Notes: a model not told the origin generated them from the sequence alone. Counted from the first letter of the stretch, positions 1 to 10,309 are shown. The stretch is DNA of 64,000 nucleotides from an uncultured Gilliamella sp. (GCA_946480175.1 CAMLIK010000002.1:24304-88303), one strand, 5' to 3'. Made by a program: numbers and translations.

Positions 1-226
1 TGGCAATTTAAAAGTGATTGGGGAGAAACAAATTGCAATAAATCAGGGAACCGAATTTATTCGATTTTCAGGCGTTGTTAACCCAAGAACAATCAGCGGT
101 AACAATACTGTTATATCAACCCAAGTTGCCGATGCGCGTATTGAATATGTAGGTAATGGTTACATTGATGAAGCGCAAACTATGGGGTGGTTACAACGTT
201 TATTTTTCAATCTTTCACCATTTTAA
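1..226 (+). CDS. flgH: Flagellar L-ring protein FlgH, C-terminal part (5' end outside window)
   Basis: ORF 14..226 reads ...[68 protein letters not shown], typical FlgH C-terminus, directly followed by flgI. Confidence 0.93.
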   Translation, partial: GNLKVIGEKQIAINQGTEFIRFSGVVNPRTISGNNTVISTQVADARIEYVGNGYIDEAQTMGWLQRLFFNLSPF

Positions 227-1341
227 TGAGTTTGATTATGCTTAATAAATTACGTACTTTCATTGTGTTATTGATGATAATAGTTGTACCTTATAGCTAT
301 GCAGAGCGAATACGAGATTTAGTTACTATTCAAGGTGTTCGCGAAAACGCATTAGTTGGATACGGTATTGTTGTTGGTCTTGATGGTACAGGGGATCAAA
401 CCTCACAAACGCCTTTTACTATTCAAAGTATAACGAATATGCTATCACAATTAGGTATCACGGTTCCGACAGGTAGTAACATGCAATTAAAAAATGTTGC
501 TGCAGTAATGGTAACCGCAAAATTACCTTCCTATGCACGAATTGGACAGCAAGTTGATGTAGTTGTCTCTTCATTAGGTAACGCCAAAAGCTTACGTGGT
601 GGTACGTTAGTTATGACACCACTAAAAGGTGCAGACAACCAAGTCTATGCTATTGCACAAGGAAATCTCTTTGTTGGTGGAATGGGAGCCAGTAGTGGAG
701 GTAGCAGTGTAGCAGTAAACCAATTGGCAGGTGCTACCATTCCTAATGGCGCGACAATTGAACGAGAATTAGCTGTACGTTTAGATGAAAATAACGCTAT
801 TGACTTACACCTTAATCACTTTGATTTTACTTTAGCATCAAAAATAGCCGACACAATAAACAAAACCAAAAAAAATACAGCTATCGCCTTAGATGGCATG
901 ACCGTTAAATTAAACATGCCTAAAGATAGCCAAGCAAGAGTTCAATTATTATCTAAAATTCAAAATTTACAAATTAGTGCCACCCCAATTTCGGCGAAAG
1001 TCGTGATAAATACTCGCACAGGCGTCGTCGTTATGAACCAAAGGGTTCAGTTAGACAATTGTGCTGTTGCCCATGGTAATTTATCAGTTGTGGTAAATAA
1101 TAAATTAAACGTTAGTCAACCCGATACACCATTGGCGGGTGGCAACACTGTTGTCGTACCAGAAAATGAAGTTAGTATTGAACAAAATGGCGGCACACTA
1201 CATAATTTAGCTCAAGGTACTGATTTAAATCGAGTTATCAATTCACTTAACTTGTTAGGCGCAAATCCTACAGAATTAATGTCGATACTTGAAGCATTAA
1301 AAACTGCAGGTTGTCTACATGCCGCATTGGAAACTATCTAG
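226..1341 (+). CDS. flgI: Flagellar P-ring protein FlgI
   Basis: [33 protein letters not shown] motif; start reassigned to ATG 226 (TAATG overlap with flgH) with a signal peptide. Confidence 0.96.
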   Translation: MSLIMLNKLRTFIVLLMIIVVPYSYAERIRDLVTIQGVRENALVGYGIVVGLDGTGDQTSQTPFTIQSITNMLSQLGITVPTGSNMQLKNVAAVMVTAKLPSYARIGQQVDVVVSSLGNAKSLRGGTLVMTPLKGADNQVYAIAQGNLFVGGMGASSGGSSVAVNQLAGATIPNGATIERELAVRLDENNAIDLHLNHFDFTLASKIADTINKTKKNTAIALDGMTVKLNMPKDSQARVQLLSKIQNLQISATPISAKVVINTRTGVVVMNQRVQLDNCAVAHGNLSVVVNNKLNVSQPDTPLAGGNTVVVPENEVSIEQNGGTLHNLAQGTDLNRVINSLNLLGANPTELMSILEALKTAGCLHAALETI

Positions 1342-1356
1342 AGCAGAAATCATGAT

Positions 1357-2382
1357 ATGAAAAATCTAATAAACCAGTCTATTAATCGCTTTGCTTATGA
1401 TTTTTCAAGCATTAACCAATTAAGGCGCAATGCAATTAGTGGATCAACTGAAAGCATCAAACAAGTTGCTGACCAGTTTGAAACACTATTTGTCAATATG
1501 ATGATGCAATCGATGCGCAAAACCATTCCTAATGGCGGTTTATTTAATCAATCTGCAATGCAATTATTTACCTCAATGTTTGATCAGCAAATTGCTCAAC
1601 AAAGTGCTGGAAAAGGATTAGGGCTTGCCAATATTATTGCTAAGCAATTAAATAATCAGACTCATTCTTCAATGAATATTAATGCGCAATCTCAAATAAA
1701 TAATAGTCAAACAAACATAAAATTGGCAGAATCATTATTTAGTGATAACTCATCAAGTATATCACCAGCAGCATTAGGTCAAATGCTCTATCAACAACAT
1801 AAAGCAAATAATCTAACCAAAACTAATATCAATGAACTATCACAAAAAGCACTATTGAATAACATTGATAAAGATGATATCACGCAATTTATAAGTGAAT
1901 GGATTGAACCAGCTAAACAAGCCGCTAAAGTTTCCGGTATACCTTACGAAGTTATCATCGCTCAAGCCGCTTTGGAATCTGGTTGGGGTAAAAAGCAGAT
2001 AAAAACAGCCGACAATCAACCAAGTTATAACTATTTTGGTATAAAAGCCACATCATCATGGAATGGCAACGCTACTCGGTTGACTACTCAAGAATTTTTA
2101 AATAACAGAATGGTTAAAATTCAAGATCAATTTAGAGTTTATAACAGTAAGCAACACGCATTAGCTGATTATCTTAATTTACTAACCAAAAGTCCTCGCT
2201 ATCGTGCTGTTATCAATGCACCAGATGCAAGAACAGCCGCTAAGGCATTACAAGACGCGCAATATGCAACTGATCCTAATTATAGTGAAAAACTGATTCA
2301 AATTATAAGTCGCATCGAAGAAATTGCTAAAAATACACCGCAAAAAACAATATCAGGTTTTAGGCAAATTGCCTATAAATAA
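1357..2382 (+). CDS. flgJ: FlgJ, rod-binding protein plus glucosaminidase
   Basis: N-terminal rod-binding domain (VADQFETLFVNMMMQSMRKT) and C-terminal glucosaminidase (AQAALESGWGKKQI...NYFGIKA). Confidence 0.95.
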   Translation: MKNLINQSINRFAYDFSSINQLRRNAISGSTESIKQVADQFETLFVNMMMQSMRKTIPNGGLFNQSAMQLFTSMFDQQIAQQSAGKGLGLANIIAKQLNNQTHSSMNINAQSQINNSQTNIKLAESLFSDNSSSISPAALGQMLYQQHKANNLTKTNINELSQKALLNNIDKDDITQFISEWIEPAKQAAKVSGIPYEVIIAQAALESGWGKKQIKTADNQPSYNYFGIKATSSWNGNATRLTTQEFLNNRMVKIQDQFRVYNSKQHALADYLNLLTKSPRYRAVINAPDARTAAKALQDAQYATDPNYSEKLIQIISRIEEIAKNTPQKTISGFRQIAYK

Positions 2383-2412
2383 TATAATCGAACAAATTAC
2401 GAAATTGATTAA

Positions 2413-2446
2413 CAAAAAAGGGGGATTAACCCCCCTATATTTTTTA
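2413..2446. terminator. Bidirectional intrinsic terminator between convergent flgJ and flgL
   Basis: aaaaaaGGGGGattaaCCCCCCtatatttttt hairpin with A/T tracts on both sides. Confidence 0.8.
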
Positions 2447-2455
2447 AATGATAAA

Positions 2456-3382
2456 TTATTTCATTTGAAACAATGACATATTTTGCATACTCATAAAAGT
2501 ATATTGTGCAGCCTGCAAATTAGCCTGTAACATTACATAATTTGAAATAGCCTCGTACCAATCAACATCTTCGATTTGCCCAATTTGCGTTTCATATTCG
2601 ATGTCCAGTGTTTTACCGTGTGCAATTAGTCGTTCAACCTCATTTAATACATTGCCTCCAGTCGCTCTAACCGTCGATATGTTATCAAACGAATTATCAA
2701 CACCTTGACTAGCTTTAGATAAACCATCTCTAAATTGTTCAGTCGTAATAGGACTACTAGGAGCTAGTACTTCAATTGCATAATCAATACTAGCAAATAC
2801 ATCCGTTTCTGCATTTGTATTATAACCCGACAAAAAAACCTTATCACCAGTAAAACTTAATGCCACTTCACGTGTTTCATCAATAAAAACATTTATTGTT
2901 GTCGAACCGCCAACATAATTAACCTTACCGGTCGGATCAACAACAAACGGAGGCGTATCATTTTTATTACCAGCAAAAAGGTAATTACCATCAGTATCTT
3001 GCGCATTAGCTAAAGAGACTAACTGATCTTTTAATCCTTGCAAGGTATTGGCTAAATCTCGTCTATCTCCATCGCTTAACGTCTCATTACCCGCATAAAC
3101 TAATGTCTCTTTAATCGACTGCATAACCGTATTTGCTTCTTTAAGAACAGTATCTTGGCGACCTAATGATATATCAACACTTTCACGTGCAGCCTGGAAC
3201 TGATTATTTCTTGATTGAGTTTGTTTTAATATTAATGCTTGTGCTGTACCCATAGGATCATCAGAAGGCGATAGTATTCTCTTACCGGTAGCCAACTGTA
3301 ATCCTGATTTTTGCCATTTAGTATTGGTGTTTAAAATACTATTTAAATTTTTTTGATACATTGAATTAGTACTAAGACGCAT
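2456..3382 (-). CDS. flgL: Flagellar hook-associated protein 3 FlgL
   Basis: MRLSTNSMYQKNLNSILNTNTKWQKSGLQLATGKRILSPSDDPMGTAQAL; flagellin-like ends. Confidence 0.95.
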   Translation of the reverse strand: MRLSTNSMYQKNLNSILNTNTKWQKSGLQLATGKRILSPSDDPMGTAQALILKQTQSRNNQFQAARESVDISLGRQDTVLKEANTVMQSIKETLVYAGNETLSDGDRRDLANTLQGLKDQLVSLANAQDTDGNYLFAGNKNDTPPFVVDPTGKVNYVGGSTTINVFIDETREVALSFTGDKVFLSGYNTNAETDVFASIDYAIEVLAPSSPITTEQFRDGLSKASQGVDNSFDNISTVRATGGNVLNEVERLIAHGKTLDIEYETQIGQIEDVDWYEAISNYVMLQANLQAAQYTFMSMQNMSLFQMK

Positions 3383-3397
3383 ATTAAAATCCTTTTA

Positions 3398-5041
3398 TCA
3401 TTTGGCTAAACCTAAAATGGTATCGAATATTGTCGTTGCAACATCGATGATCTTTGCATTAGCTTGATAATACTGCATATAAACTTGCATAGAAATATAT
3501 TCTTCTTCAATATTAACACCCGATATCGATTGATTTTGATCATTGATTTCTTGAGTAATATTTTGACTAGACTGTGCTGAAATTTTCGCTGTTTGTGTTT
3601 CACCGCCGACATAACTAACTAATGCAGTATAGGCACTACTTAACGTTTTTGTACCATTAACCAATTTTTCATTTTGAATATCAAGCAATTTTGCGACATT
3701 GCGATTATCACCGTTACCATTTTCAGCATCATCGATACCTGTTGCTAATTTATTAACATCTTTAACTAATAATTGTAAAGATGAAGCAACATCAGCAACA
3801 GGCTTAAGTAAAATACTGTCACCAGCGGCGGGGGAACCGTTTATTTCAATAGATAACCCATCAAAAACTAGACTACCACCTATAACCTGTGGGGTAATTT
3901 CTTGATTATCAGACAATCTTGTTACCACCCAATCGCTACCATTAAACTCAATTTTATAATCAGACGCTTTCATGTCTGTCACAGATTGATAATTAATTGT
4001 AGCCGTTGCATCACCTCGATTTTTGGCATTAGCTATACTACTAGGATGATTGTAATCAAATAATGGTCCACCTACATCGCCGTTAATATCAATTCCTGAC
4101 ATATGGACTTCATTAAAGCGCTCTGCTAAATTTAGAGCAAGTAAACCTAATTGATTGCGCGCCTCAAGAAGAGGTCCTTCACGAAAAGTTAATAATCCAT
4201 TTAAACGACCTGATGCAATATTCTGGCTTGTCAATTCCTGAGTTGCGCCAGATGGATGTGTGTAAATAATGGTATTTAAAAATTGATCTTCTGTAGATGG
4301 TTGTACAGATAGTTGATTAGTAGACGTCCCTTGCACTAATGTCAAACCATTAGGGAGCGAAATATTATATTGTCCATTTTGCTCAGTAACAGTTATTCCA
4401 ATGATTTCACTTAATTCATTAACTAATTGATCTCGCTCGTCAAGTAGTGCATTAGGTTCTTGACCACCACTTACAGCCTGTAATCTTGAAATTTTTTGAT
4501 TAAGTTCAGCAATTTGTTTTGTATAAGAGTTGACCATACTAACATTGTCAACAATTTCAGTATTGATATTAGCCATCTGATTTTTCAGATTTAATTCCGT
4601 TTTATTGAATCGACTAACTAAAGCACTAAGATCATTAACAACATTTTGTTTTATCGCTGCATCACCAGCATTCGAACTAAGCTTATTTAAGCTGGCAAAC
4701 AGATTACTTAATTGTGAGGAAATACTACTCTCGTCTTCTGCTAATAAATTATCGACTTTCGACAGTTCATTATAATAAGTCTTTATCGATCCATTTTGTG
4801 ATTGTGCTTGGCGTAGTTGACCAACCACAAAATTATTATAAACTCGATTAACAGATGAAACTAATACACCGTTACCAACAAAACCAAAGTTATATTTAGT
4901 GCCATTTGCTTGACTCAAAATTTGCTGCTGACGATTATAACCAGCCGTATGTGCATTCGTTATATTATTGCTTATTACATTAAGCATATTTTGTGCTGCA
5001 TTTAATCCACTAATACCCGTATTCATCAATGAATTTGACAT
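3398..5041 (-). CDS. flgK: Flagellar hook-associated protein 1 FlgK
   Basis: MSNSLMNTGISGLNAAQNMLNVISNNITNAHTAGYNRQ. Confidence 0.96.
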   Translation of the reverse strand: MSNSLMNTGISGLNAAQNMLNVISNNITNAHTAGYNRQQQILSQANGTKYNFGFVGNGVLVSSVNRVYNNFVVGQLRQAQSQNGSIKTYYNELSKVDNLLAEDESSISSQLSNLFASLNKLSSNAGDAAIKQNVVNDLSALVSRFNKTELNLKNQMANINTEIVDNVSMVNSYTKQIAELNQKISRLQAVSGGQEPNALLDERDQLVNELSEIIGITVTEQNGQYNISLPNGLTLVQGTSTNQLSVQPSTEDQFLNTIIYTHPSGATQELTSQNIASGRLNGLLTFREGPLLEARNQLGLLALNLAERFNEVHMSGIDINGDVGGPLFDYNHPSSIANAKNRGDATATINYQSVTDMKASDYKIEFNGSDWVVTRLSDNQEITPQVIGGSLVFDGLSIEINGSPAAGDSILLKPVADVASSLQLLVKDVNKLATGIDDAENGNGDNRNVAKLLDIQNEKLVNGTKTLSSAYTALVSYVGGETQTAKISAQSSQNITQEINDQNQSISGVNIEEEYISMQVYMQYYQANAKIIDVATTIFDTILGLAK

Positions 5042-5104
5042 AAAAGCTCCTAATCCTAAATATAATTTCAGTCAATAATAATAAAATAAAAAAGTTATTC
5101 TTAT

Positions 5105-5131
5105 GTATCGACCAAAAAGTATGAAACTTTA
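5105..5131 (-). promoter_or_regulatory. Sigma-28 (FliA) promoter for flgKL
   Basis: Minus strand TAAAGTTT-N11-GTCGATAC; consensus TAAAGTTT-N11-GCCGATAA. Confidence 0.75.
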
Positions 5132-5197
5132 GTTTTTCTCAATAATAATTAAATTTTGTTAGTTTTAATTATTCCAATCAATTTATCTGTGCTGAAA

Positions 5198-6364
5198 TTA
5201 TTCTGACCCAGTAGATTGTTGTATTGTTTCTATTGTCTCTATTGTTTCTACCGGCTGTACTGCTGGCTGTTCAGGGCCCACAGGTTCTACTGGTTTTACT
5301 TCTTCTACTGATTTTACTTCTTCTGCTGGTTTTACTTCTTCTGCTGGTTTTACTTCATCTACTGATTTTACTTCTTCTACTGGTTTTACTTCTTCTACTG
5401 GTTTTACTTCTTCTACTGGTTTCACTTCTTCTACTGGTTTTATCGGCCCTACTGGTTCTGATTCTGCTGGTTCTAACTCAATTGATTGTAATTGTTTTAA
5501 AAATTCAGTTCCCGTCATCATATTTTCATTTTCAATATATTGTTGGGCTACTTTATTTAAGATTAAAATACTAATACGTCGATTGGCATCTTCAGAGTAA
5601 TTAGGATTATTTAAACCAACAGTATCAGCTAATCCAATAATTCGAATGATTTTGCTTGAATCTAATCCACCGGCAATAAGCTCTCGTCTTGACGAATTTG
5701 CTCGATCAGCAGACAATTCCCAATTACTATAACCGCGATCACCTGTTATATACTGACGCTCATCGGTATGGCCAGATAACGTCATTTTATTGGGTAATGA
5801 ATTGATAATTGGTGCTAACGCATATAAGATTTCTTGCATATTTGGATGAACTTTAGCGCTCCCTACATCAAACATTGGTTTATCATCAGTTGCTAAAATT
5901 TGAATTCTTAAACCCATCTCGGTAAGTTCAATAATAAGATTAGCCGCAAATTTCTTGAGTCTCGGATCAATCTCAAACATCTCTTTAATTTTACGTGCAG
6001 TCTCATTAAGTTGTGCTTTTTCAATTTCGTTAGGATCAGATTTTATCTGTATTTCATTTATTATCGTGTCTTTTTCTTCACCCTCGCTTTTACTAACATC
6101 ATCACCACCACCAGGTATAGCGCTGTTACTATCACTCAAATTATTGCCACCATTTAAACCCAATATCAAAGGTGTTCTAAAATATTCAGCAATGCTCTTT
6201 AATTCTTGTGGTGTTGATTTAGCAATCAACCACATAACTAGAAAAAGTGCCATCATTGCGGTCATGAAATCAGCATAAGCAATCTTCCATGAACCGCCAT
6301 GATGACCACCTCCATGCCCTGATTTTTTTTTGGAAACAATTATCCTTACTGACTTATCATTCAT
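5198..6364 (-). CDS. motB: Flagellar motor protein MotB with KPVEEV-repeat C-terminal extension
   Basis: SWKIAYADFMTAMMALFLVMWLIAKSTPQE TM segment, OmpA-like domain (LSGHTDE...NWELSADRANSSRR). Confidence 0.96.
   Translation of the reverse strand: MNDKSVRIIVSKKKSGHGGGHHGGSWKIAYADFMTAMMALFLVMWLIAKSTPQELKSIAEYFRTPLILGLNGGNNLSDSNSAIPGGGDDVSKSEGEEKDTIINEIQIKSDPNEIEKAQLNETARKIKEMFEIDPRLKKFAANLIIELTEMGLRIQILATDDKPMFDVGSAKVHPNMQEILYALAPIINSLPNKMTLSGHTDERQYITGDRGYSNWELSADRANSSRRELIAGGLDSSKIIRIIGLADTVGLNNPNYSEDANRRISILILNKVAQQYIENENMMTGTEFLKQLQSIELEPAESEPVGPIKPVEEVKPVEEVKPVEEVKPVEEVKSVDEVKPAEEVKPAEEVKSVEEVKPVEPVGPEQPAVQPVETIETIETIQQSTGSE
5287..5441 (-). repeat. 18-bp in-frame tandem repeat encoding (K[PS][VA][ED]EV)n in motB 3' end
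   Basis: Repeated TACTTCTTCTACTGGTTT units on + strand; roughly 8-9 copies. Confidence 0.9.
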
Positions 6365-6370
6365 TTTTTA

Positions 6371-7258
6371 TTATTCATTATTTTGTTTTGCATTAGCATT
6401 TTTATCTTTCACTTCTTGAATATATTTTTCTAATTCAAAGAAAGAAGGACGTTCATGTGAAAAAATCGTTTTTCGGCCAAATTCAATACAAATTTGTGGT
6501 GCATAACCATGCATACTTGCCACTAAAATGACCTTAGTACATTCTAGAATTTTTACTCTATCCGCATTTTTTTGTCTCAACAAAGCAGCCAGTGGCGAAA
6601 CGAAACCATAAGCCAGCAAAATTCCTAAAAATGTCCCAACCATAGCATGAGCAATAAGCTCACCCAATTCACTTGCTGGCCTATCTGCTTGCGCTAACGT
6701 ATTAATCACGCCCATAACCGCCGCTACGATCCCAAAAGCAGGTAGCCCATCACCAACATTTGAAACCGCATCAGCTGGCTTTTCCAGTTCATGAGTACAA
6801 GTTTCGATTTCTTCATCCATTAATGCCTCAATTTCGTACACTTCCATATTGCCACTAATGATCAAGCGTAAATAGTCAGTAATAAAATCACAGATTTGAG
6901 GATTGGCTAAAATGAGGGGGTATCGTTTGAATAATTCACTTTCTTTAGGATTATCAATATCTTCTTCGATAGATAATCCACCATTTTGGCGCACTTTAGT
7001 TAAAAGAGTAAACATTAAATTAATTAATGTTAGATAAAGGGTTTTGTTATATTTTGAGGTTTTAAATAAACCACCTAATGATTTAAGTGTTGATTTTATT
7101 GCTTTTTTTTCATTACTTACAATGAAAGCACCAATAGCTGTGCCACCAATGATAAGAAACTCTAACGGCTGAAAAAGTACTGCTAGAAATCCTCCACTTA
7201 ATACATAGCCCAATAAGGCAGAAGCGATAACCACAATATATCCTATAATTATTAACAT
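6371..7258 (-). CDS. motA: Flagellar motor protein MotA
   Basis: MLIIIGYIVVIASALLGYVLSGG...VGDGLPAFGIVAAVMGVINTLAQADRPASELGELIAHAMVGTFLGILLAYGFVSPLA. Confidence 0.96.
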   Translation of the reverse strand: MLIIIGYIVVIASALLGYVLSGGFLAVLFQPLEFLIIGGTAIGAFIVSNEKKAIKSTLKSLGGLFKTSKYNKTLYLTLINLMFTLLTKVRQNGGLSIEEDIDNPKESELFKRYPLILANPQICDFITDYLRLIISGNMEVYEIEALMDEEIETCTHELEKPADAVSNVGDGLPAFGIVAAVMGVINTLAQADRPASELGELIAHAMVGTFLGILLAYGFVSPLAALLRQKNADRVKILECTKVILVASMHGYAPQICIEFGRKTIFSHERPSFFELEKYIQEVKDKNANAKQNNE

Positions 7259-7314
7259 TGGCTTTCCTTTGTCTCCCTAAATATAATTAAAATTGTTCTT
7301 TTTTGTTACTATCA

Positions 7315-7929
7315 CTAAACCTTTAACTGATTTGCCGTAACTAAATTAAATGCACTAGGTATTGATAAAACTTGTAAGCATTTTGCTTGGCTATCTTTAT
7401 GCGTTTTATTATTTTTTTCTGCTCTTGAAGGCGGTTGGCATAAGCTGCAAACAAAGCTATTGTATGGTTGATAAGCATGGGTAATAAATCGACCTTTACA
7501 TACCTTACAGCACGATTGTTGCATAACCTTGCTTTCAACAAATTTGACTAAAATCCACGCGCGAGTCAACCCTAATACTGGTTCTTCATCTTTAGATAAA
7601 GAACATTGCTCTAAATAAAGTTGGTAAGCTTTTACAATGGCTTGAACACCAGATTTAGTACCATGTTTAACTAAATAATAGTAGGCATTATAAAATATAC
7701 TTGAATGGATATTGGGTTCCCAAGTCATAAACCACGTGGTTGAAAACGGCAGTAGACCTTTTGGGGGGGGACATCCTTGTATCTCTTTATATAATTTGAT
7801 TAACTTGCCCCGGCTTAGGTTGGTTTCACTTTCCAACATTTGAATTCTAGCACCGAGTTCAATTAATCGAATGGCTAACTGAACTTCTTTATACGTTTGA
7901 ATGATGCTTTCGCTACTCATTTTTATCAC
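7315..7929 (-). CDS. flhC: Flagellar master transcriptional regulator FlhC
   Basis: [31 protein letters not shown]-terminal CxxC pairs (CCKVCKGRF...CSLC). Confidence 0.95.
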   Translation of the reverse strand: MIKMSSESIIQTYKEVQLAIRLIELGARIQMLESETNLSRGKLIKLYKEIQGCPPPKGLLPFSTTWFMTWEPNIHSSIFYNAYYYLVKHGTKSGVQAIVKAYQLYLEQCSLSKDEEPVLGLTRAWILVKFVESKVMQQSCCKVCKGRFITHAYQPYNSFVCSLCQPPSRAEKNNKTHKDSQAKCLQVLSIPSAFNLVTANQLKV

Positions 7930-7932
7930 TAC

Positions 7933-8274
7933 CTACTTATTGATTGAATCTAAAAGTAAACTTGATAAAAGGATCCCTGTATGCATCTGTTTTATATCAC
8001 TTACGCGAGACTCTTCAGTCAATTTTTCCATCATTGCCGAATTTTTAAAACGAAACTGAAACGTTAGTTGATTTGTTTCAGACAAAACTAACATTTGAGA
8101 AGCACTTAAATTACTCAAGATATCAGCTGTTTTTTCATCAATTCCCAATCGATACATTGCCATCACTTTATCTTTCTCAATCATTCGCTGGCTTAATAAA
8201 AGCGCTGAAAGATTTAAATGATGGATACACTTCAACATATCATCATCTTGTATATTTCCCAATTTAACCACCAC
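7933..8274 (-). CDS. flhD: Flagellar master transcriptional regulator FlhD
   Basis: YLNLSALLLSQRMIEKDKVMAMYRLGI-like FlhD sequence immediately upstream of flhC. Confidence 0.92.
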   Translation of the reverse strand: MVVKLGNIQDDDMLKCIHHLNLSALLLSQRMIEKDKVMAMYRLGIDEKTADILSNLSASQMLVLSETNQLTFQFRFKNSAMMEKLTEESRVSDIKQMHTGILLSSLLLDSINK

Positions 8275-8453
8275 TATCCATAATTTGCTTGCGATTGATA
8301 AATAAACGCAAATTTAATAAAAACCAGATTATGCTTACTTTTTTAATTAAAGTTACATTTTTAAAAGCTAAAGGTCAACTAAAAAATAATTTCTATTTAT
8401 TTTCAATTTATTTATATATAATTTACTGCTTTTGTTACTGCTTTTATTCTAAG

Positions 8454-9170
8454 TTATAGATCAATTTTACTTTGAATTCGTTTAATTGCTTGGCTATGTA
8501 ATTGACTAATTCGAGACTCACTGATGCCCATCACTTTTCCAATCTCTTTTAGATTTAACTCTTCTTGATAATAGAGGGTTAAAACCATTTTTTCTTTTTC
8601 TGGTAATTTACTAATTTGTTGAACAATAATATCGCGAGTTTCATCGTTAATAAGCGATGAAAATGGGTTATTGTCCGTATCAGAGTCGATCAACGCGTCC
8701 ACATTGTCGCCTAATTTGGTTTGTATCTCATCGAAAGAGCAGATTTGACCGTAATTAGAATCTAGCAACACTTTACGATACTCATCAAGTGATAAGTGCA
8801 AATGCGCAGCAATCTGATGATCATTAGGGGGAACGCCAAGATTTTGTTCTAATTCGTTAATAGCATTTGTCACATCTTTGATCTTTTTACGTGTTTGTCT
8901 TGGTAACCAATCTCGGCTACGCAGCTCATCTAACATTGCACCTTTTATGCGAGGAATGGCAAAGGTAGTGAACGTATAACCTTGTGAAGCATCATAACGT
9001 TTTATGGTGTCTAACAAACCAATGTAACCAACTTGTAACAAGTCATCTAATTGAACGGTAGTTGGTAAACGAACCGCCAATTTAAGCGCTTCATTACGAA
9101 CTAAATAGATATACTGTTGCCAATCAATTCGACTTACTACACCTTGAGCGTTATACAGGCTATCACTCAT
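8454..9170 (-). CDS. fliA: RNA polymerase sigma factor FliA (sigma-28)
   Basis: LPTTVQLDDLLQVGYIGLLDTIKRYD...FTTFAIPRIKGAMLDELRSRDWLPRQTR; sigma4 region. Confidence 0.96.
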   Translation of the reverse strand: MSDSLYNAQGVVSRIDWQQYIYLVRNEALKLAVRLPTTVQLDDLLQVGYIGLLDTIKRYDASQGYTFTTFAIPRIKGAMLDELRSRDWLPRQTRKKIKDVTNAINELEQNLGVPPNDHQIAAHLHLSLDEYRKVLLDSNYGQICSFDEIQTKLGDNVDALIDSDTDNNPFSSLINDETRDIIVQQISKLPEKEKMVLTLYYQEELNLKEIGKVMGISESRISQLHSQAIKRIQSKIDL

Positions 9171-9269
9171 TTCTGACCCGATGTTGAAAAAATGCTAGCG
9201 CATATTATTGCAATAATTACCTAAATTAATGGCAAGAATAAGGAACTAAAAAATAGGTAATTAATATAA

Positions 9270-9306
9270 TTAGCAATAACGGCATTAAAAACGCCATTAT
9301 TGCTAA
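9270..9306 (-). terminator. Hairpin terminator downstream of fliC
   Basis: TTAGCAATAACGGC-attaaaaac-GCCATTATTGCTAA, 14-bp stem with one mismatch, in the fliC-fliA gap. Confidence 0.7.
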
Positions 9307-9346
9307 AGAACAAAATTAGAGTGACCGAATAATCTAATTTATATAC

Positions 9347-10204
9347 TTATTGTAATAAAGATAAAACAGATTGTGGTACTTGGTTAGCCTGTGCTAATAC
9401 TGAATTACCTGCTTGTTGCAAGATTTGGCCACGAGTCATATTAGATACTTCTTCGGCATAATCCGCGTCTTCAATACGACTACGAGCTGCACTTAAGTTA
9501 TTTGAAGTGTTGTTAATATTATTAACAGTTGACTCAAAACGATTTTGTATCGCACCAAGGCTACTACGAAGACTATCAACCTTACCTAGCGCTTTGTCTA
9601 ATTTATCTAGTAGACCCGAATCCGTATTAGCACTAGTATCAATACCTTTAATAGCATCACCAAAGCCGTTTAAACCTAGCTTCATATCACTATCGTCCGC
9701 ACTAGCATCTAAAGTTATTCCCCTTAACTTAATCGAGATCATTTGATCGTCATTTGCACCAACTTGGATGTTAACATCCCTATCTCTTTCAAATACCTGA
9801 ACGCCATTAAACTTGGTCTGATCTACTATACGCTGAACCTCTTCTACACGTGCATCTACTTCATTTTTGATTGAAGTACGATCACTAATTGAGTTTGTAT
9901 CGTTCAGTGCTTGAACAGTTAGTTCACGAATACGTTGGATGTTAGTATTGATTTCGCTTAACGCACCTTCTGCTGTTTGAGCAATTGAAATTCCGTCATT
10001 AGCATTACGTGCAGCTTGGTTTAAACCACGAATTTGTGATGAAAAACGATTTGCAATTGCTTGACCAGCGGCATCATCTTTTGCGCTGTTAATACGCAAA
10101 CCTGATGATAAACGCTCAATTGCTGTACCAAGAACACCTTGTGATTTATTAAGATTGTTTCGTGTCACTAAAGACATAGTATTAGTATTAATAACTTGTG
10201 CCAT
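9347..10204 (-). CDS. fliC: Flagellin FliC (short form, 285 aa)
   Basis: MAQVINTNTMSLVTRNNLNKSQGVLGTAIERLSSGLRINSAKDDAAGQAIANRF ... conserved C-terminal SLLQ. Confidence 0.97.
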   Translation of the reverse strand: MAQVINTNTMSLVTRNNLNKSQGVLGTAIERLSSGLRINSAKDDAAGQAIANRFSSQIRGLNQAARNANDGISIAQTAEGALSEINTNIQRIRELTVQALNDTNSISDRTSIKNEVDARVEEVQRIVDQTKFNGVQVFERDRDVNIQVGANDDQMISIKLRGITLDASADDSDMKLGLNGFGDAIKGIDTSANTDSGLLDKLDKALGKVDSLRSSLGAIQNRFESTVNNINNTSNNLSAARSRIEDADYAEEVSNMTRGQILQQAGNSVLAQANQVPQSVLSLLQ

Positions 10205-10282
10205 TTTTATCTCCTTCTTTATATTATTAGCAACATCAGCCTGATATTGAAGATATATTCAATATTGTTGCTGATGGTCTAA

Positions 10283-10309
10283 TTATCGGAAGTAAAAACC
10301 GAAACTTTA
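10283..10309 (-). promoter_or_regulatory. Sigma-28 promoter for fliC
   Basis: Minus strand TAAAGTTT-N11-TCCGATAA, near-perfect match to the FliA consensus, ~80 bp upstream of fliC ATG. Confidence 0.88.

Noticed and set aside
5224-5574. Leucine-rich + strand ORF (LLLLVLLLLL…)
   Set aside because: Antisense artefact of the motB KPVEEV repeat; no start context or homology, and motB is clearly coding on the other strand.
6321-6330. A9/T9 homopolymer near the 5' end of motB as a second phase-variation tract
   Set aside because: Long A/T runs are common in this AT-rich genome and this one encodes a plausible KKK; much weaker case than the C8 tract in flhC.
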